Part shown: in pieces, positions 24,522 through 33,995 of the stretch
How the letters are laid out: each line of letters begins with the position of its first letter
Position numbering within the stretch: position 1 is the first letter of the stretch
DNA from: Competibacter_A sp003527885
Lineage (GTDB): Bacteria; Pseudomonadota; Gammaproteobacteria; Competibacterales; Competibacteraceae
DNA length: 64,000 nucleotides
NCBI GenBank assembly: GCA_035442025.1
Contig: DAORPQ010000002.1
Location: 83,577-147,576, forward strand
Direction: 5' to 3'
Made by a program: the position numbers and the translations under genes
The notes under the pieces: generated by a model
The model's database searches: none
What the model saw: only the letters and a program-made list of their open reading frames with translations
Told to the model about the DNA's origin: nothing

Positions 24522-25307
24522 TCACCAAGCTCCAAACATCAGGGCGGTCAGCAGAAAATCCCAGCCCAGCACCGACAGCGAGGTGACCACCACGGTTTGG
24601 GTGGTGGCGAGACTGACCCCCCCCGAGGTCGGTTGCGCCTCGTAACCCTCGAACAGAGCGATCCAGTTGGCCAGAACCGCGAAGACGAGGCTTTTGATGA
24701 CCACCCCGTTACCGATATCTTCCCACAACAAGACTCTCGCTTGCATTTGCGCCCAGAACGCGCCGCCGTCCACGCCCAGCTGCACCACGGACACCAGATA
24801 ACCGCCCAGGATGCCGACCGCCGTGAAAATGGCCGTCAGCAAGGGCACCGCGATGAACCCGGCCAAAAAGCGCGGCGCCAGCACCCGCACGAAAGGGTCG
24901 ACCGCCATCATCTGCATGCTGGCCAGTTGCTCGGTGGCTTTCATCAGCCCGATTTCGGCGGTCAGCGCCGAGCCGGCCCGGCCGGCGTAGAGCAACGCGG
25001 TCAGCACCGGCCCCAGCTCCCGGACCAACGAGAGCGCCACCACCGTGCCGAGCGACGAGGTGGCGCCGAAATCCACCAGATTGGCATAGCCCTGCAAGCC
25101 CAGCACCATGCCGACGAACAGCCCCGACACCAGGATGATCGGCAGGGACAACACGCCGACCGCGTGCAGTTGTCTGACCAGCAGGCCGGGGCGTTGGAAC
25201 AGGAAGACCAGTGCCCCCAACAGGCGCAAAAAGAACAGGTTGGCCCGCCCCAGCGCGGTCAGTCTATCCAGGACGAACCGCCCTAGATTCTCCAGGGCAG
25301 CCGTCAT
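24522..25307 (-). CDS. mlaE: phospholipid ABC transporter permease MlaE
   Basis: Integral membrane permease of the Mla system, 261 aa from MTAALENLGR. The family core is clear: LSLVRELGPVLTALLYAGRAGSALTAEIG (written in part), the coupling segment ATEQLASMQMMAVDPF and several C-terminal helices. The start overlaps the mlaF stop as ATGA. A longer frame upstream into mlaF is rejected as not family-like. Confidence 0.95.
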   Translation of the reverse strand: MTAALENLGRFVLDRLTALGRANLFFLRLLGALVFLFQRPGLLVRQLHAVGVLSLPIILVSGLFVGMVLGLQGYANLVDFGATSSLGTVVALSLVRELGPVLTALLYAGRAGSALTAEIGLMKATEQLASMQMMAVDPFVRVLAPRFLAGFIAVPLLTAIFTAVGILGGYLVSVVQLGVDGGAFWAQMQARVLLWEDIGNGVVIKSLVFAVLANWIALFEGYEAQPTSGGVSLATTQTVVVTSLSVLGWDFLLTALMFGAW

Positions 25308-26152
25308 GCCGGGACCCGCAACAGCAAATCGGTTTCGTAAGGCGGCGCCGGATAGTGGAACGACATCGGCCCATCCGGCAGGGCGTGCATAAACTGGTCG
25401 ACCCAGGGCGAGGTCGAGCGGCCCAGTTCCTCGGGGGTGCCGTGTTCCACGACATGGCCATCGGAGATCAGGTACAGGTGATCGGCGATGGCGGCGGTTT
25501 CCTTGACGTCGTGCGAGACGATGATGCTGGTGAGGCAAAGGGCGTCGTTCAGGGTGCGGATCAGCCTGGTCAACACGCCCATGGAAATCGGGTCCTGACC
25601 GGCGAAAGGTTCGTCGTAGAGGACGATCATCGGATCGAGCGCGATGGCCCGAGCCAGCGCCACCCGGCGCGCCATGCCGCCGGATAGCTCCGCCGGCATC
25701 AGAGAGCGAGCGCCGCGCAAGCCGACCGCTTCCAGCTTCATCAACACCAGGGTATAAATCAACGCTTCGGAGAGCCGGGTATGTTCCCGCAAGGGAAAAG
25801 CCACGTTGTCGAACACGCTCAAGTCGGTGAACAGCGCGCCGCTTTGAAAGAGCATCCCCATGCGTTTTCGCAACTGGTAAAGCTCCCGGCGTCCGAGTTC
25901 GGGAACGCGCAAGCCGTCCACTTCGATCAGGCCGGCGTCGGGGCGGATCTGACCGCCGATCAGCCGCAGCAGCGTCGTTTTGCCGGTGCCGCTCGGCCCC
26001 ATGATGGCGGTCACCTTGCCGCGCGGGATGTCGAGGTTCACGTCCTGAAAAATGACGCGGTCGCCGCGGCGGAAGGACAAGCCGCGCACGGTCACGAGCT
26101 GGCCGTTACAAGGCGGCGGTGCGGCAACGGAGTCTGAAGCGCTGGGAAGCAT
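25304..26152 (-). CDS. mlaF: phospholipid ABC transporter ATP-binding protein MlaF
   Basis: ATPase of the Mla system. The 282-aa product shows Walker A GPSGTGKTT, Q-loop at MGMLFQSGALFTD, signature LSGGMARRVALARAIA, Walker B IVLYDEPFAGQD and the switch histidine in SHDV. The chosen start ATG (MLPSASDSV) gives a short N-terminal tail before the ABC domain; an in-frame ATG 90 nt further upstream cannot be excluded. It is first gene of mlaFEDCB-ibaG-murA and is divergent from ppdK. Confidence 0.94.
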   Translation of the reverse strand: MLPSASDSVAAPPPCNGQLVTVRGLSFRRGDRVIFQDVNLDIPRGKVTAIMGPSGTGKTTLLRLIGGQIRPDAGLIEVDGLRVPELGRRELYQLRKRMGMLFQSGALFTDLSVFDNVAFPLREHTRLSEALIYTLVLMKLEAVGLRGARSLMPAELSGGMARRVALARAIALDPMIVLYDEPFAGQDPISMGVLTRLIRTLNDALCLTSIIVSHDVKETAAIADHLYLISDGHVVEHGTPEELGRSTSPWVDQFMHALPDGPMSFHYPAPPYETDLLLRVPA

Positions 26153-26506
26153 TCCGAAAGAAAATAACGGGTCGATGACGTGAATGGAGTTGGCGACGGC
26201 ACGGGTTGTCGGCAGGGCGGGAAGGCGGTAGTTTCCGGCCAAGCCACCCGCAAGTCAATTCGCCATCGTTTTAATTTGCCGACGCCCGAACGAACAGGCT
26301 TGGCAATTTCCGCCGGATGTGACTATCTTTAAAAGTCATGCGGACCCGCTTGCGACCTCAAGCGCAGGATTCTCTCCGGCGACAGCTTTCCTCAAGCGCT
26401 TTCCCGGTTCCAAGGACTGGCGCGGGCGGCTTGGGACGATCGGCGCCGCGCTGGACTCGGGTCGGTTCGATGTTCACCCAACCACAGCTACAACGAAGGT
26501 AGGATC
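26153..26506. other. divergent intergenic region mlaF-ppdK
   Basis: 354 nt without a credible gene, between two divergent genes, so it should hold the promoters of both the mla operon and ppdK. A 10-bp direct repeat CCTCAAGCGC occurs at 26356-26365 and 26390-26399, 34 bp apart. The ppdK side ends with GAAGGTAGG as ribosome binding site. I see no confident -10/-35 pair. Confidence 0.5.
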
Positions 26507-29260
26507 ATGGCGAAAAAGTATATTTACAAGTACACCGAAGGGGACGGCAAAAACAAAATGCTGCTGGGCGGCAAGGGCGCCAACCTCTGCGAAATGACCC
26601 AGATTGGCCTAAAAGTGCCGCCGGGTTTCGTGATCACCACCGAAGCCTGTCTGGACTACATCGCCAACAACCGCCTGCCCGACGGGCTCATGGACAGCGT
26701 GCGCCAGAACATGACGTGGCTGGAGCAGGAAACCGGCAAGCAGTTCGGCGGCGCGGCCAACCCCCTGCTGGTGTCGGTGCGCTCCGGCTCCGCCATGTCC
26801 ATGCCGGGCATGATGGACACCATCCTCAACCTCGGTTTGAACGAAACCACGCTGGCCGGCTTGATCAAGCTGACCGGCAACGAGCGCTTCGGCTACGACG
26901 CTTACCGCCGTTTCATCCAGCTGTTCGGCAAGATCGCGCTGGGCGTCGCCGACGAGAAGTTCGACGAGCACTTTGAAGCGATCAAGCGCCGTGCGGGCGT
27001 CAAGGTCGATTTGGGCCTGAGCGCCAACGATCTGAAAGAGATCGGCCAACTGTTCCTGCAAGTCGTGCAGAAAGAAACCGGTCGGCCGTTCCCGCAAGAC
27101 CCCTACGAGCAGTTGGAGCTGGCGGTCAAGGCGGTGTTCAACTCCTGGATGGGCCAGCGCGCGGTCGATTACCGCCGCGAGTTCAAGATCACCCCGGAGA
27201 TGGCCAACGGCACGGCGGTCAACGTCGTGACCATGGTGTTCGGCAACATGGGCAACGACTGCTCCACCGGCGTCGGTTTCACCCGCGACCCCGGCACCGG
27301 CGAGAACGTGATGTACGGCGAATACCTGGTCAACGCCCAGGGCGAAGACGTGGTGGCCGGCATCCGTACCCCCAAGCCGGTGTTGGAGATGAAAAACGAA
27401 ATGCCGGACCTGTTCCGGCAGCTGGTCGAGCTGCGCAACAAGCTGGAAGGCCACTACCACGAAGTGCAGGACTACGAGTACACCATCGAAAAGGGCGTGC
27501 TCTATTGCCTGCAAACCCGCAACGGCAAGATGAACGCCGCCGCGATGGTGCGCAGTTCGGTGGAGATGGCCAACGAGGGCTTGATCAGTCGCGAAAAAGC
27601 CTTGCTGCGCATCGATCCCGAGTCGCTGGAACAGATGATGTTCCCGCAGCTCGACCCGAAACATAAGGTGGCGCCCGCGGCCCAGGGCATGGGCGCGTCC
27701 CCTGGCGCGTCCTCCGGCAAGATCGTGTTCGACGCCGACACGGCGGTCAAGCGTGGCCGCGGCAACGGCGAGAACATCATTCTGGTGCGCGAAGAGACCA
27801 AGCCGGAAGACATTCACGGCTTCTTCGCGGCGGTCGGCATTCTCACCAGTCGCGGCGGCAAAACCTCGCACGCGGCGGTGGTGGCGCGCGGCATGGGCAA
27901 GCCCTGCGTGGTCGGCGCGGAAGACATCCATGTGAACGTCCACCAGCGCCAGGCGGTCATCGGCGATGTGGTGCTGCACGAAGGCGACGTGGTGACCATC
28001 GACGGCGGCACCGGCCGGGTGTATCTGGGCGAAGTGCCGACGGTCGAGCCGGAGTTCACCCCGGAACTGCGCACCCTGCTGAGCTGGGCCGACGAGATCG
28101 CCACCCTCAAGGTGATGGCCAACGCCGATACCCCGGACGCCGCCCAGCGCGCCTCCAACTACGGCGCGATGGGCATCGGCCTGTGCCGTACCGAGCGCAT
28201 GTTCAACGCCAAGGAGCGTCTCCCCATCGTGCTGGAGATGATCCTGGCCGAGACCACCGAGGACCGCGAGGCGGCGCTGGCCAAGCTGCTGCCGATGCAG
28301 CGCAGCGACTTCAAGGAGATCCTGCGGGTCATGGCCCCGCGCCCGGTGACGATCCGCTTGCTCGACCCGCCGATCCACGAGTTCCTGCCCTCCGAGCAGA
28401 CCCTGGTGGACGACATCGAGCACCTGCGCCACCTGCGCCAGACCGCGCAGGGCCTGGAGGCGATCAGCCAGCTTCTGGCGCAGGCCAACCCCAAGGCGGT
28501 CGAGCAACTCGGCATTTTGAACGACAGCCACTTGGTCTCTGACGTGCTGGCCAAGAAGGAAGAAATCTTGCAGAAGGCTCGCGCCCTGCACGAGATCAAC
28601 CCGATGCTGGGCCATCGCGGCGTCCGCCTGGGCCTGACCTATCCCGAAATCTACAAGATGCAGATTCGCGCCATTTTGGAAGCGGCGGCGGAATGCATCC
28701 AGGAGAAGATCAACGTCCACCCGGAAATCATGGTGCCCCAGGTCTGCACCGTGGAGGAGCTCAAACGGGTCAAGGCGCTGGTCGACGAGGTGCTGCCGCA
28801 GGTCGAGGCCAAATACGCGGTCAAGGTGCATTTCGAGTTCGGCACCATGATGGAGGTGGTGCGGGCCTGCCTGCGCGCCGAGGAGATCGCCGGCGTGGCC
28901 GAATTCTTCTCCTTCGGCACCAACGACTTGACCCAGGCCACCTTCTCCTTCTCGCGCGAGGACGCCGAGAACAAGTTCCTGCCGTTCTACAATTCGGCCG
29001 GCATCCTCAAGGACAATCCGTTCGAGGCGCTGGATACGGCCGGCGTCGGCCAGTTGATGTCGTTCGCGGTGACCAACGGCCGCAAGACCCGCAACGGACT
29101 CAAGGTCGGTATCTGCGGCGAGCAGGGCGGCCACCCGCGCTCGATGCGGTTCTGCCACTACGCCAATCTGACCTACGTGTCCTGCTCCTCGCCGCGCGTA
29201 CCCATCGCGCGGCTGGCGGCGGCGCACGCCAAGCTGCTGGAGGGAGATTACCGGCCTTAA
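26507..29260 (+). CDS. ppdK: pyruvate, phosphate dikinase
   Basis: Reversibly converts pyruvate, ATP and Pi to phosphoenolpyruvate, AMP and PPi. It is 917 aa and full length: nucleotide-binding domain (LGGKGANLCEM, VSVRSGSAMSMPGMMDT), phosphohistidine domain with GGKTSHAAVVARGMGK (Thr453, His455), and a PEP-binding barrel ending in GICGEQGGHP with the catalytic cysteine. The start ATG is preceded by GAAGGTAGG. It sits between the mla and kds/lpt blocks, which are adjacent in many relatives. No PPDK regulatory protein gene is nearby. Confidence 0.97.
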   Translation: MAKKYIYKYTEGDGKNKMLLGGKGANLCEMTQIGLKVPPGFVITTEACLDYIANNRLPDGLMDSVRQNMTWLEQETGKQFGGAANPLLVSVRSGSAMSMPGMMDTILNLGLNETTLAGLIKLTGNERFGYDAYRRFIQLFGKIALGVADEKFDEHFEAIKRRAGVKVDLGLSANDLKEIGQLFLQVVQKETGRPFPQDPYEQLELAVKAVFNSWMGQRAVDYRREFKITPEMANGTAVNVVTMVFGNMGNDCSTGVGFTRDPGTGENVMYGEYLVNAQGEDVVAGIRTPKPVLEMKNEMPDLFRQLVELRNKLEGHYHEVQDYEYTIEKGVLYCLQTRNGKMNAAAMVRSSVEMANEGLISREKALLRIDPESLEQMMFPQLDPKHKVAPAAQGMGASPGASSGKIVFDADTAVKRGRGNGENIILVREETKPEDIHGFFAAVGILTSRGGKTSHAAVVARGMGKPCVVGAEDIHVNVHQRQAVIGDVVLHEGDVVTIDGGTGRVYLGEVPTVEPEFTPELRTLLSWADEIATLKVMANADTPDAAQRASNYGAMGIGLCRTERMFNAKERLPIVLEMILAETTEDREAALAKLLPMQRSDFKEILRVMAPRPVTIRLLDPPIHEFLPSEQTLVDDIEHLRHLRQTAQGLEAISQLLAQANPKAVEQLGILNDSHLVSDVLAKKEEILQKARALHEINPMLGHRGVRLGLTYPEIYKMQIRAILEAAAECIQEKINVHPEIMVPQVCTVEELKRVKALVDEVLPQVEAKYAVKVHFEFGTMMEVVRACLRAEEIAGVAEFFSFGTNDLTQATFSFSREDAENKFLPFYNSAGILKDNPFEALDTAGVGQLMSFAVTNGRKTRNGLKVGICGEQGGHPRSMRFCHYANLTYVSCSSPRVPIARLAAAHAKLLEGDYRP

Positions 29261-29275
29261 GGCGCTTTAGCCGGC

Positions 29276-29300
29276 GAGCGGCGCGAATTTCGCGCCGCTC
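29276..29300 (+). terminator. stem-loop after ppdK
   Basis: Perfect 10-bp stem GAGCGGCGCG / CGCGCCGCTC around a 5-nt aattt loop, 15 nt after the ppdK stop. No T tract follows directly (acatgagg), so it may be an mRNA-stabilising hairpin or a weak terminator. Confidence 0.6.
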
Positions 29301-29534
29301 ACATGAGGTATTTGTACTAGGGAGGGCGGCTTCGGCTGCCCTTTTGCAATTTCCTGTCGTTCTGTGGTCTGCCGAATCGATTTGGATGCCGCCGCCGGTT
29401 CACCAGTCCGCCGACATCCTCGGGAAAATGGGATGACGCCCGAACGAAAATCGCTGGTCCGGGCCTAAGCGGGCGTGGTGCAATAGGGTTTGGTGCGTTC
29501 GGAATTAGTGATTACGGGCTAAAGAGAGGTTTCC

Positions 29535-30383
29535 ATGCGCTGGAGAGGTGGCAGAGAAAGCGATAATGTCGAAGATCGGCGTGGCTTCCGGGCGGCCCCC
29601 GCCATCGCGGGCGGCGGGATCGGCACGGTCGCTATCGTATTGATCGCGATGTTCTTTGGGATGGATCCTACCGTGCTGCTGGAGAGCATGGGGCCCAGCG
29701 CCGTTTCGGTCCAGCAACCGGCGCCCGCGCCGGCCGGTCAGGATGAAGCGAGCAAGTTCGTCTCGGTGGTCCTGGCCGATACCGAGGATACTTGGCGCGG
29801 CCTGTTCCGTCAGCTGGGCGGGACTTATCGGGAGCCGAAGCTGGTGCTGTTTTCAGGCATGGTGCAATCGGCCTGCGGCTATGCCCAGGCCGCCGTCGGC
29901 CCGTTTTACTGCCCGGCCGACCAAAAGGTGTACGTCGATCTGAATTTCTTTGAGGATCTCAAGACCCGCTTCCGGGCGCCGGGTGATTTTGCCCAGGCTT
30001 ATGTCATCGCGCACGAGGTGGGCCACCACGTGCAAAATCTGATGGGAATTTCCGACAAGGTCGAATCCTTGCGCGGTCGCCTGGGGGCCGCTGAAGGGAA
30101 CGCGCTATCGGTGCGGGTAGAATTGCAGGCGGATTGTTTTGCCGGGGTTTGGGCAAACCACGCCGAGAAAGCCCGACAAATTCTGGAAACGGGCGACATC
30201 GAGGAAGCGCTGAATGCCGCCACCGCCATCGGCGACGACCGGTTGCAGAAGCAGGCCAGGGGCTATATAACGCCGGATTCCTTCACCCACGGCAGTTCGG
30301 CGCAACGGGTGCGCTGGTTCAAGCAGGGGATCACCAGCGGCGATCCGCGCCAGTGCGACACCTTCAATGCCGCGCAGTTGTAG
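29535..30383 (+). CDS. neutral zinc metallopeptidase, YpfJ family
   Basis: Predicted zinc metallopeptidase of the KPN_02809/YpfJ family, 282 aa. The N-terminus MRWRGGRESDNVEDRRG is the family signature; one membrane helix lies at about residues 27-43, so the catalytic domain probably faces the periplasm. The zinc motif HEVGHH is at 160-165, followed by RVELQADCFAGVWA with the third ligand and the C-terminal HGSSAQRVRWFKQG. The physiological substrate is unknown. GAGAGG precedes the start. Confidence 0.93.
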   Translation: MRWRGGRESDNVEDRRGFRAAPAIAGGGIGTVAIVLIAMFFGMDPTVLLESMGPSAVSVQQPAPAPAGQDEASKFVSVVLADTEDTWRGLFRQLGGTYREPKLVLFSGMVQSACGYAQAAVGPFYCPADQKVYVDLNFFEDLKTRFRAPGDFAQAYVIAHEVGHHVQNLMGISDKVESLRGRLGAAEGNALSVRVELQADCFAGVWANHAEKARQILETGDIEEALNAATAIGDDRLQKQARGYITPDSFTHGSSAQRVRWFKQGITSGDPRQCDTFNAAQL

Positions 30384-30534
30384 CTCGCCCGCTGCGGCGC
30401 CCAAAGGTGTTTGCGGCCGTTCTGCCCGCGGACGGGTAAGCGTGCCCCGACATGGCCGAGCCGCCCGAAAAGCCGTACAGAAATGCCTCCGGCTTTAACG
30501 GTGGGCAGGCATAGCTGGTACAATAGCGACCGCT

Positions 30535-31512
30535 ATGCCCATCCACGACGACAAACTCAAGGCGCTCGCCAGCCGAGTATTGACCGTTGAAGCGGAAGCG
30601 GTCGCCCAGCTTGCCGCGCGGGTCGATGACCGCTTCGCTCGGGCTTGCCGCTTGCTGCTGGCCTGCCAGGGCCGGATCGTTGTGCTCGGCATCGGCAAGC
30701 CCGGCCACATCGGCGGCAAGATCGCCGCCACCCTCGCCAGCACCGGGACGCCCGCCTTCTTTGTCCATCCCGCCGAAGCCAGCCACGGCGACATGGGCAT
30801 GATCACCGCGCGGGACGTGGTATTGGCTCTGTCCAACTCCGGTGAAACCGACGAAATCCTCACCCTGCTGCCGTTGATCAAACGGCTCGGAGTCCCGTTG
30901 GTCGCTCTGGCCGGCAATCTCGGTTCCACCTTGGCGCAAGCCGCCGATGTCTGCATCGATGTCAGCGTTTCGCAGGAAGCCTGTCCGCTAGGGTTGGCCC
31001 CGACTTCCAGCACCACCGCGACGCTGGCGATGGGCGACGCCTTGGCGGTCGCCTTGCTGGAGGCGCGCGGTTTCACCGCCGAGGACTTCGCCCGCTCTCA
31101 TCCGGGCGGGCGGCTGGGGCGGCGTCTTTTGCTGTTGCTCGATGATGTGATGCACACCGGCGAACAGATGCCGCGCAGCGCACCCGATGATTATTTGCGC
31201 GATGCGCTGCTGGAAATGAGCCGCAAAGGCCTGGGGACGACCGTGGTGGTGGATGCGCACGACCGGGTGCTGGGGGTCTTTACCGACGGCGACTTGCGCC
31301 GGGCGTTGGATCGTCAGGTGGACGTGCATTCCGCTCGTGTCGCCGAGGTCATGACCCAGAGTTGCAAGACTATCGCGCCCGGCACGCTCGCCGCCGAAGC
31401 GCTGCGGATGATGCAGCAATATAAGATCAACGCTTTGCCGGTGGTCGATGGGTTGGGTCGGCTGGTCGGTGTGCTCAACATGCACGATCTGTTGCGGGCC
31501 GGCGTACTTTGA
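30535..31512 (+). CDS. kdsD: arabinose-5-phosphate isomerase (KdsD/KpsF family)
   Basis: Makes D-arabinose 5-phosphate from ribulose 5-phosphate, the first step towards the LPS sugar KDO. It is 325 aa, with an SIS domain (about 35-170; GIGKPGHIGGKIAATLASTG, LSNSGETDEI) followed by HPGGRLGRRLL and two CBS domains (about 205-325). It begins the kdsD-kdsC-lptC-lptA-lptB-rpoN block. The ribosome binding site is weak. Its stop overlaps the TTG start proposed for kdsC. Confidence 0.96.
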   Translation: MPIHDDKLKALASRVLTVEAEAVAQLAARVDDRFARACRLLLACQGRIVVLGIGKPGHIGGKIAATLASTGTPAFFVHPAEASHGDMGMITARDVVLALSNSGETDEILTLLPLIKRLGVPLVALAGNLGSTLAQAADVCIDVSVSQEACPLGLAPTSSTTATLAMGDALAVALLEARGFTAEDFARSHPGGRLGRRLLLLLDDVMHTGEQMPRSAPDDYLRDALLEMSRKGLGTTVVVDAHDRVLGVFTDGDLRRALDRQVDVHSARVAEVMTQSCKTIAPGTLAAEALRMMQQYKINALPVVDGLGRLVGVLNMHDLLRAGVL

Positions 31513-32060
31513 GCGCTGCGGCCGCCACGCTTTCGCGGGAGGACTTGTTACGCAAGGCGGCGTTGGTCCGGTTGGCGATTTTCGATGTGGATGGCGTGCT
31601 GACCGACGGGCGCCTCTACTTGGGCCATGACGGTAACGAGTTCAAGGCGTTTCACATCCGCGATGGTCACGGTCTCAAGATGTTGATGGCGGCCGGCATC
31701 GAAGTGGCGGTGATTTCGGGCCGACATGCCGCATCGGTGGAGCGACGCCTCGGCGACCTCGGTATCCGGCTCGCCTATCTGGGCGTCCAGGACAAGCGGG
31801 TCGCGTTGCGCGATTTGCAAGCGCGGCTGGGTCTGAGCGCCGAACAAATGGCCTATACCGGTGACGATCTGATCGATCTACCGGTCATGGCGCGGGTGGG
31901 GTTGGCGGTGGCCGTGCGAGACGCCGACCCTTTTGTCGGGCAACACGCCCACTGGCGGACCCCGAGCCGCGGCGGTCGCGGCGCGGTGCGAGAAGTGTGC
32001 GAACTGCTGCTGGAGGCGCACGGCCAACTCGCCGCCCTGCGCGGTCGCTATCTCGAATGA
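31509..32060 (+). CDS. kdsC: KDO-8-phosphate phosphatase
   Basis: HAD-superfamily phosphatase that releases KDO from KDO 8-phosphate. It is 183 aa from a TTG overlapping the kdsD stop (TTGA). The N-terminal motif IFDVDGVLTDG, the FHIRDGHGLK loop, ISGRHAASVERR and AYTGDDLIDLPVM are typical of KdsC. A start further downstream is not available without losing the catalytic aspartates' lead-in, but TTG usage lowers certainty about the exact first codon. Confidence 0.94.
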   Translation: MSAAAATLSREDLLRKAALVRLAIFDVDGVLTDGRLYLGHDGNEFKAFHIRDGHGLKMLMAAGIEVAVISGRHAASVERRLGDLGIRLAYLGVQDKRVALRDLQARLGLSAEQMAYTGDDLIDLPVMARVGLAVAVRDADPFVGQHAHWRTPSRGGRGAVREVCELLLEAHGQLAALRGRYLE

Positions 32061-32647
32061 GCCGGGGACCCGTCCCGGTCCGGGGTTGGTTCTATCTGGC
32101 GGGTTTGCTCCTGCTGGCGGGCTTGAGCTACGGCGCGCTGCGGTGGGTGGAAAACGCCATGCGAGCTGCGGCGCCGGTGGAAAGTCAGGCGCCGGTCTTG
32201 ACCATCGAGCGATTTCGCGCGGTGCGGATGAGTTTGGCGGGCTTGCGAGAATACGTGCTGGAGGCGCCTCGGCTGAATCAATGGCCGGGCCAGCGCGGCA
32301 CGCAAATCGAGCGGCCGGTGCTGGACTGGTATCAGCCGGACGGCGAGACGCGCGAATGGCGCTTGCGGGCCGATCAGGGCTGGATCGCGGCCGATCAGAA
32401 GACGATGCGCTTGGAAGGGGCGGTGGTGATGACGCGCGCCGCCGACAGCGGCAAGGCGCCCGTCGAGGTGACCACTCGCGACGTGCTGATCCGCCCCGCC
32501 GACCGCTACGCGGAGACCGTCGCACCCGCGCGGGCGGTCACGCCCGGTGGCGAACTCCGGGCCGTGGGCGTGCGCGCCTATCTGGATCGGGAACGATTGG
32601 AACTGCTTTCCGAAGTACGAGGTTATTATGCACCACCGAATCGCTAG
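32057..32647 (+). CDS. lptC: LPS export protein LptC
   Basis: Bitopic inner-membrane protein linking the LptB2FG transporter to periplasmic LptA in LPS export. It is 196 aa with one N-terminal helix (about 11-30) and a beta-jellyroll periplasmic domain. The assignment rests on topology, size and its place between kdsC and lptA; family motifs such as LEAPRLNQWPG are only moderately conserved. The start overlaps the kdsC stop as ATGA, and the end overlaps lptA. Confidence 0.92.
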   Translation: MSRGPVPVRGWFYLAGLLLLAGLSYGALRWVENAMRAAAPVESQAPVLTIERFRAVRMSLAGLREYVLEAPRLNQWPGQRGTQIERPVLDWYQPDGETREWRLRADQGWIAADQKTMRLEGAVVMTRAADSGKAPVEVTTRDVLIRPADRYAETVAPARAVTPGGELRAVGVRAYLDRERLELLSEVRGYYAPPNR

Positions 32648-33152
32648 GGCCGCGTTCGCGGCGGCGACCGTGTTGGCGGCGCCGCTGGCCGTCGCCCTGC
32701 CCGAGGACCGCAACCAGCCGATCAAGCTGGAAGCCGGGCGCGGCCAACTGGACCAGAAAACCGGGGTCAGCGTCTATGAGGGCAACGTGGTCATCAGCCA
32801 GGGTTCGATGCGTCTGACCGCCGACACCGCCACCATCTACGTCAAGGACAACAGCTTCCAAAAGATGGACGCGACCGGCAATCCGGCCACCTTGCGCTAC
32901 CAGCCGGCCGCCGACAAGCCAGAAATCCAGGGTGCCAGCAAGCGGGTCGAATACGATGTCGGCAGCGGCAAGGTGGTCCTGACCGGCGGCGTGCGGGTCG
33001 TGCAGGGCCAAGACACCTTCAACGGGGAGCGCCTGGAATACGATCTCAAGGATGACGTGATCCGGGCCAAGGGCGCGGGGCAGAACGGCCGCATCCAGTT
33101 CACGATCCAGCCGAAAGCGCAGAATCCGACGCCGGCTCCGAAGAAACCCTGA
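32628..33152 (+). CDS. lptA: LPS transport periplasmic protein LptA
   Basis: Periplasmic bridge protein of LPS transport. It is 174 aa, with a signal peptide (MHHRIARAAFAAATVLAAPL, cleavage near residue 24) and an OstA-like beta-jellyroll with GVSVYEGNVVISQGSMRLTAD and ASKRVEYDVGSGKVVLTGGVRV (written in part). The start ATG has GAGG 7 nt upstream and lies inside the lptC 3' end. It is followed 3 nt later by lptB. Confidence 0.94.
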   Translation: MHHRIARAAFAAATVLAAPLAVALPEDRNQPIKLEAGRGQLDQKTGVSVYEGNVVISQGSMRLTADTATIYVKDNSFQKMDATGNPATLRYQPAADKPEIQGASKRVEYDVGSGKVVLTGGVRVVQGQDTFNGERLEYDLKDDVIRAKGAGQNGRIQFTIQPKAQNPTPAPKKP

Positions 33153-33155
33153 ACC

Positions 33156-33881
33156 ATGGCCCGGCTCATCGCCAAGGAAATCGTCAAGCGCTACCGCAAG
33201 CGGGTCGTGGTGGATGCCGCCTCGCTGGAGGTCGCCAGCGGTGAAGTCGTCGGGTTGCTCGGCCCAAACGGCGCCGGCAAGACCACCAGTTTTTACATGA
33301 TGGTCGGACTGATCCAATGCGACGAAGGCCGGGTGCTGTTGGACGAGCGCGATCTCACCCACTTGCCGATGCACGCGCGGGCGCGGTTGGGGGTCGGTTA
33401 CCTGCCGCAGGAGCCTTCGATCTTCCGCCAGCTGACGGTCCTGGAGAACGTGCTGGCGATCCTCGAAATGCGCCGGGACCTCGGTCGGCCGGCGCGGCGG
33501 CCGGTGGCCGAAGACCTCCTGCACGAGCTGCACGTCGGCCATCTGCGCGACAATATCGGCATCAGCCTGTCGGGCGGCGAGCGCCGCCGCGTGGAAATCG
33601 CGCGCGCCCTGGCGGCGCAGCCCGCTTTTATTTTGCTGGATGAGCCTTTTGCCGGCGTAGACCCTTTGTCAGTTCTTGATATCCAGCGTATCATCAAACA
33701 CCTGTGTGAACGTAACATTGGTGTTCTGATCACCGATCACAATGTTCGGGAAACTCTAGGCATCTGTGATCGCGCCTATATTCTCAATGAAGGGCGGGTG
33801 ATCGCCGAAGGCGAGCCGGCGCTCATTCTCGACAACCAACACGTTCGGCAAGTCTATCTGGGCGAATCTTTTCAACTTTGA
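33156..33881 (+). CDS. lptB: LPS export ABC transporter ATP-binding protein LptB
   Basis: ATPase that drives LPS extraction from the inner membrane with LptF and LptG (not in this window). It is 241 aa. Walker A GPNGAGKTT, Q-loop LPQEPSIFRQLTV, signature LSGGERRRVEIARAL, Walker B LLDEPFAGVDP and switch TDHNVRETL are all present and close to known LptB. It precedes rpoN by 114 nt. Confidence 0.97.
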   Translation: MARLIAKEIVKRYRKRVVVDAASLEVASGEVVGLLGPNGAGKTTSFYMMVGLIQCDEGRVLLDERDLTHLPMHARARLGVGYLPQEPSIFRQLTVLENVLAILEMRRDLGRPARRPVAEDLLHELHVGHLRDNIGISLSGGERRRVEIARALAAQPAFILLDEPFAGVDPLSVLDIQRIIKHLCERNIGVLITDHNVRETLGICDRAYILNEGRVIAEGEPALILDNQHVRQVYLGESFQL

Positions 33882-33995
33882 TGCAGGTAGAATATCGGTG
33901 TGATCCTTGTGCATTTTCCCCATGCCTTTCCAAAACCGGCTAGGATTAACTGACGACAGGATGGGTTGCCCAGAGTGTTCTTAGATTGAAGGATT

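Noticed and set aside
26609..29227. 872-codon open frame antisense to ppdK
   Set aside because: Long antisense frames are expected in GC-rich genes; the product is a low-complexity His/Leu/Val/Gly mirror without domains, and ppdK on the other strand is unambiguous.
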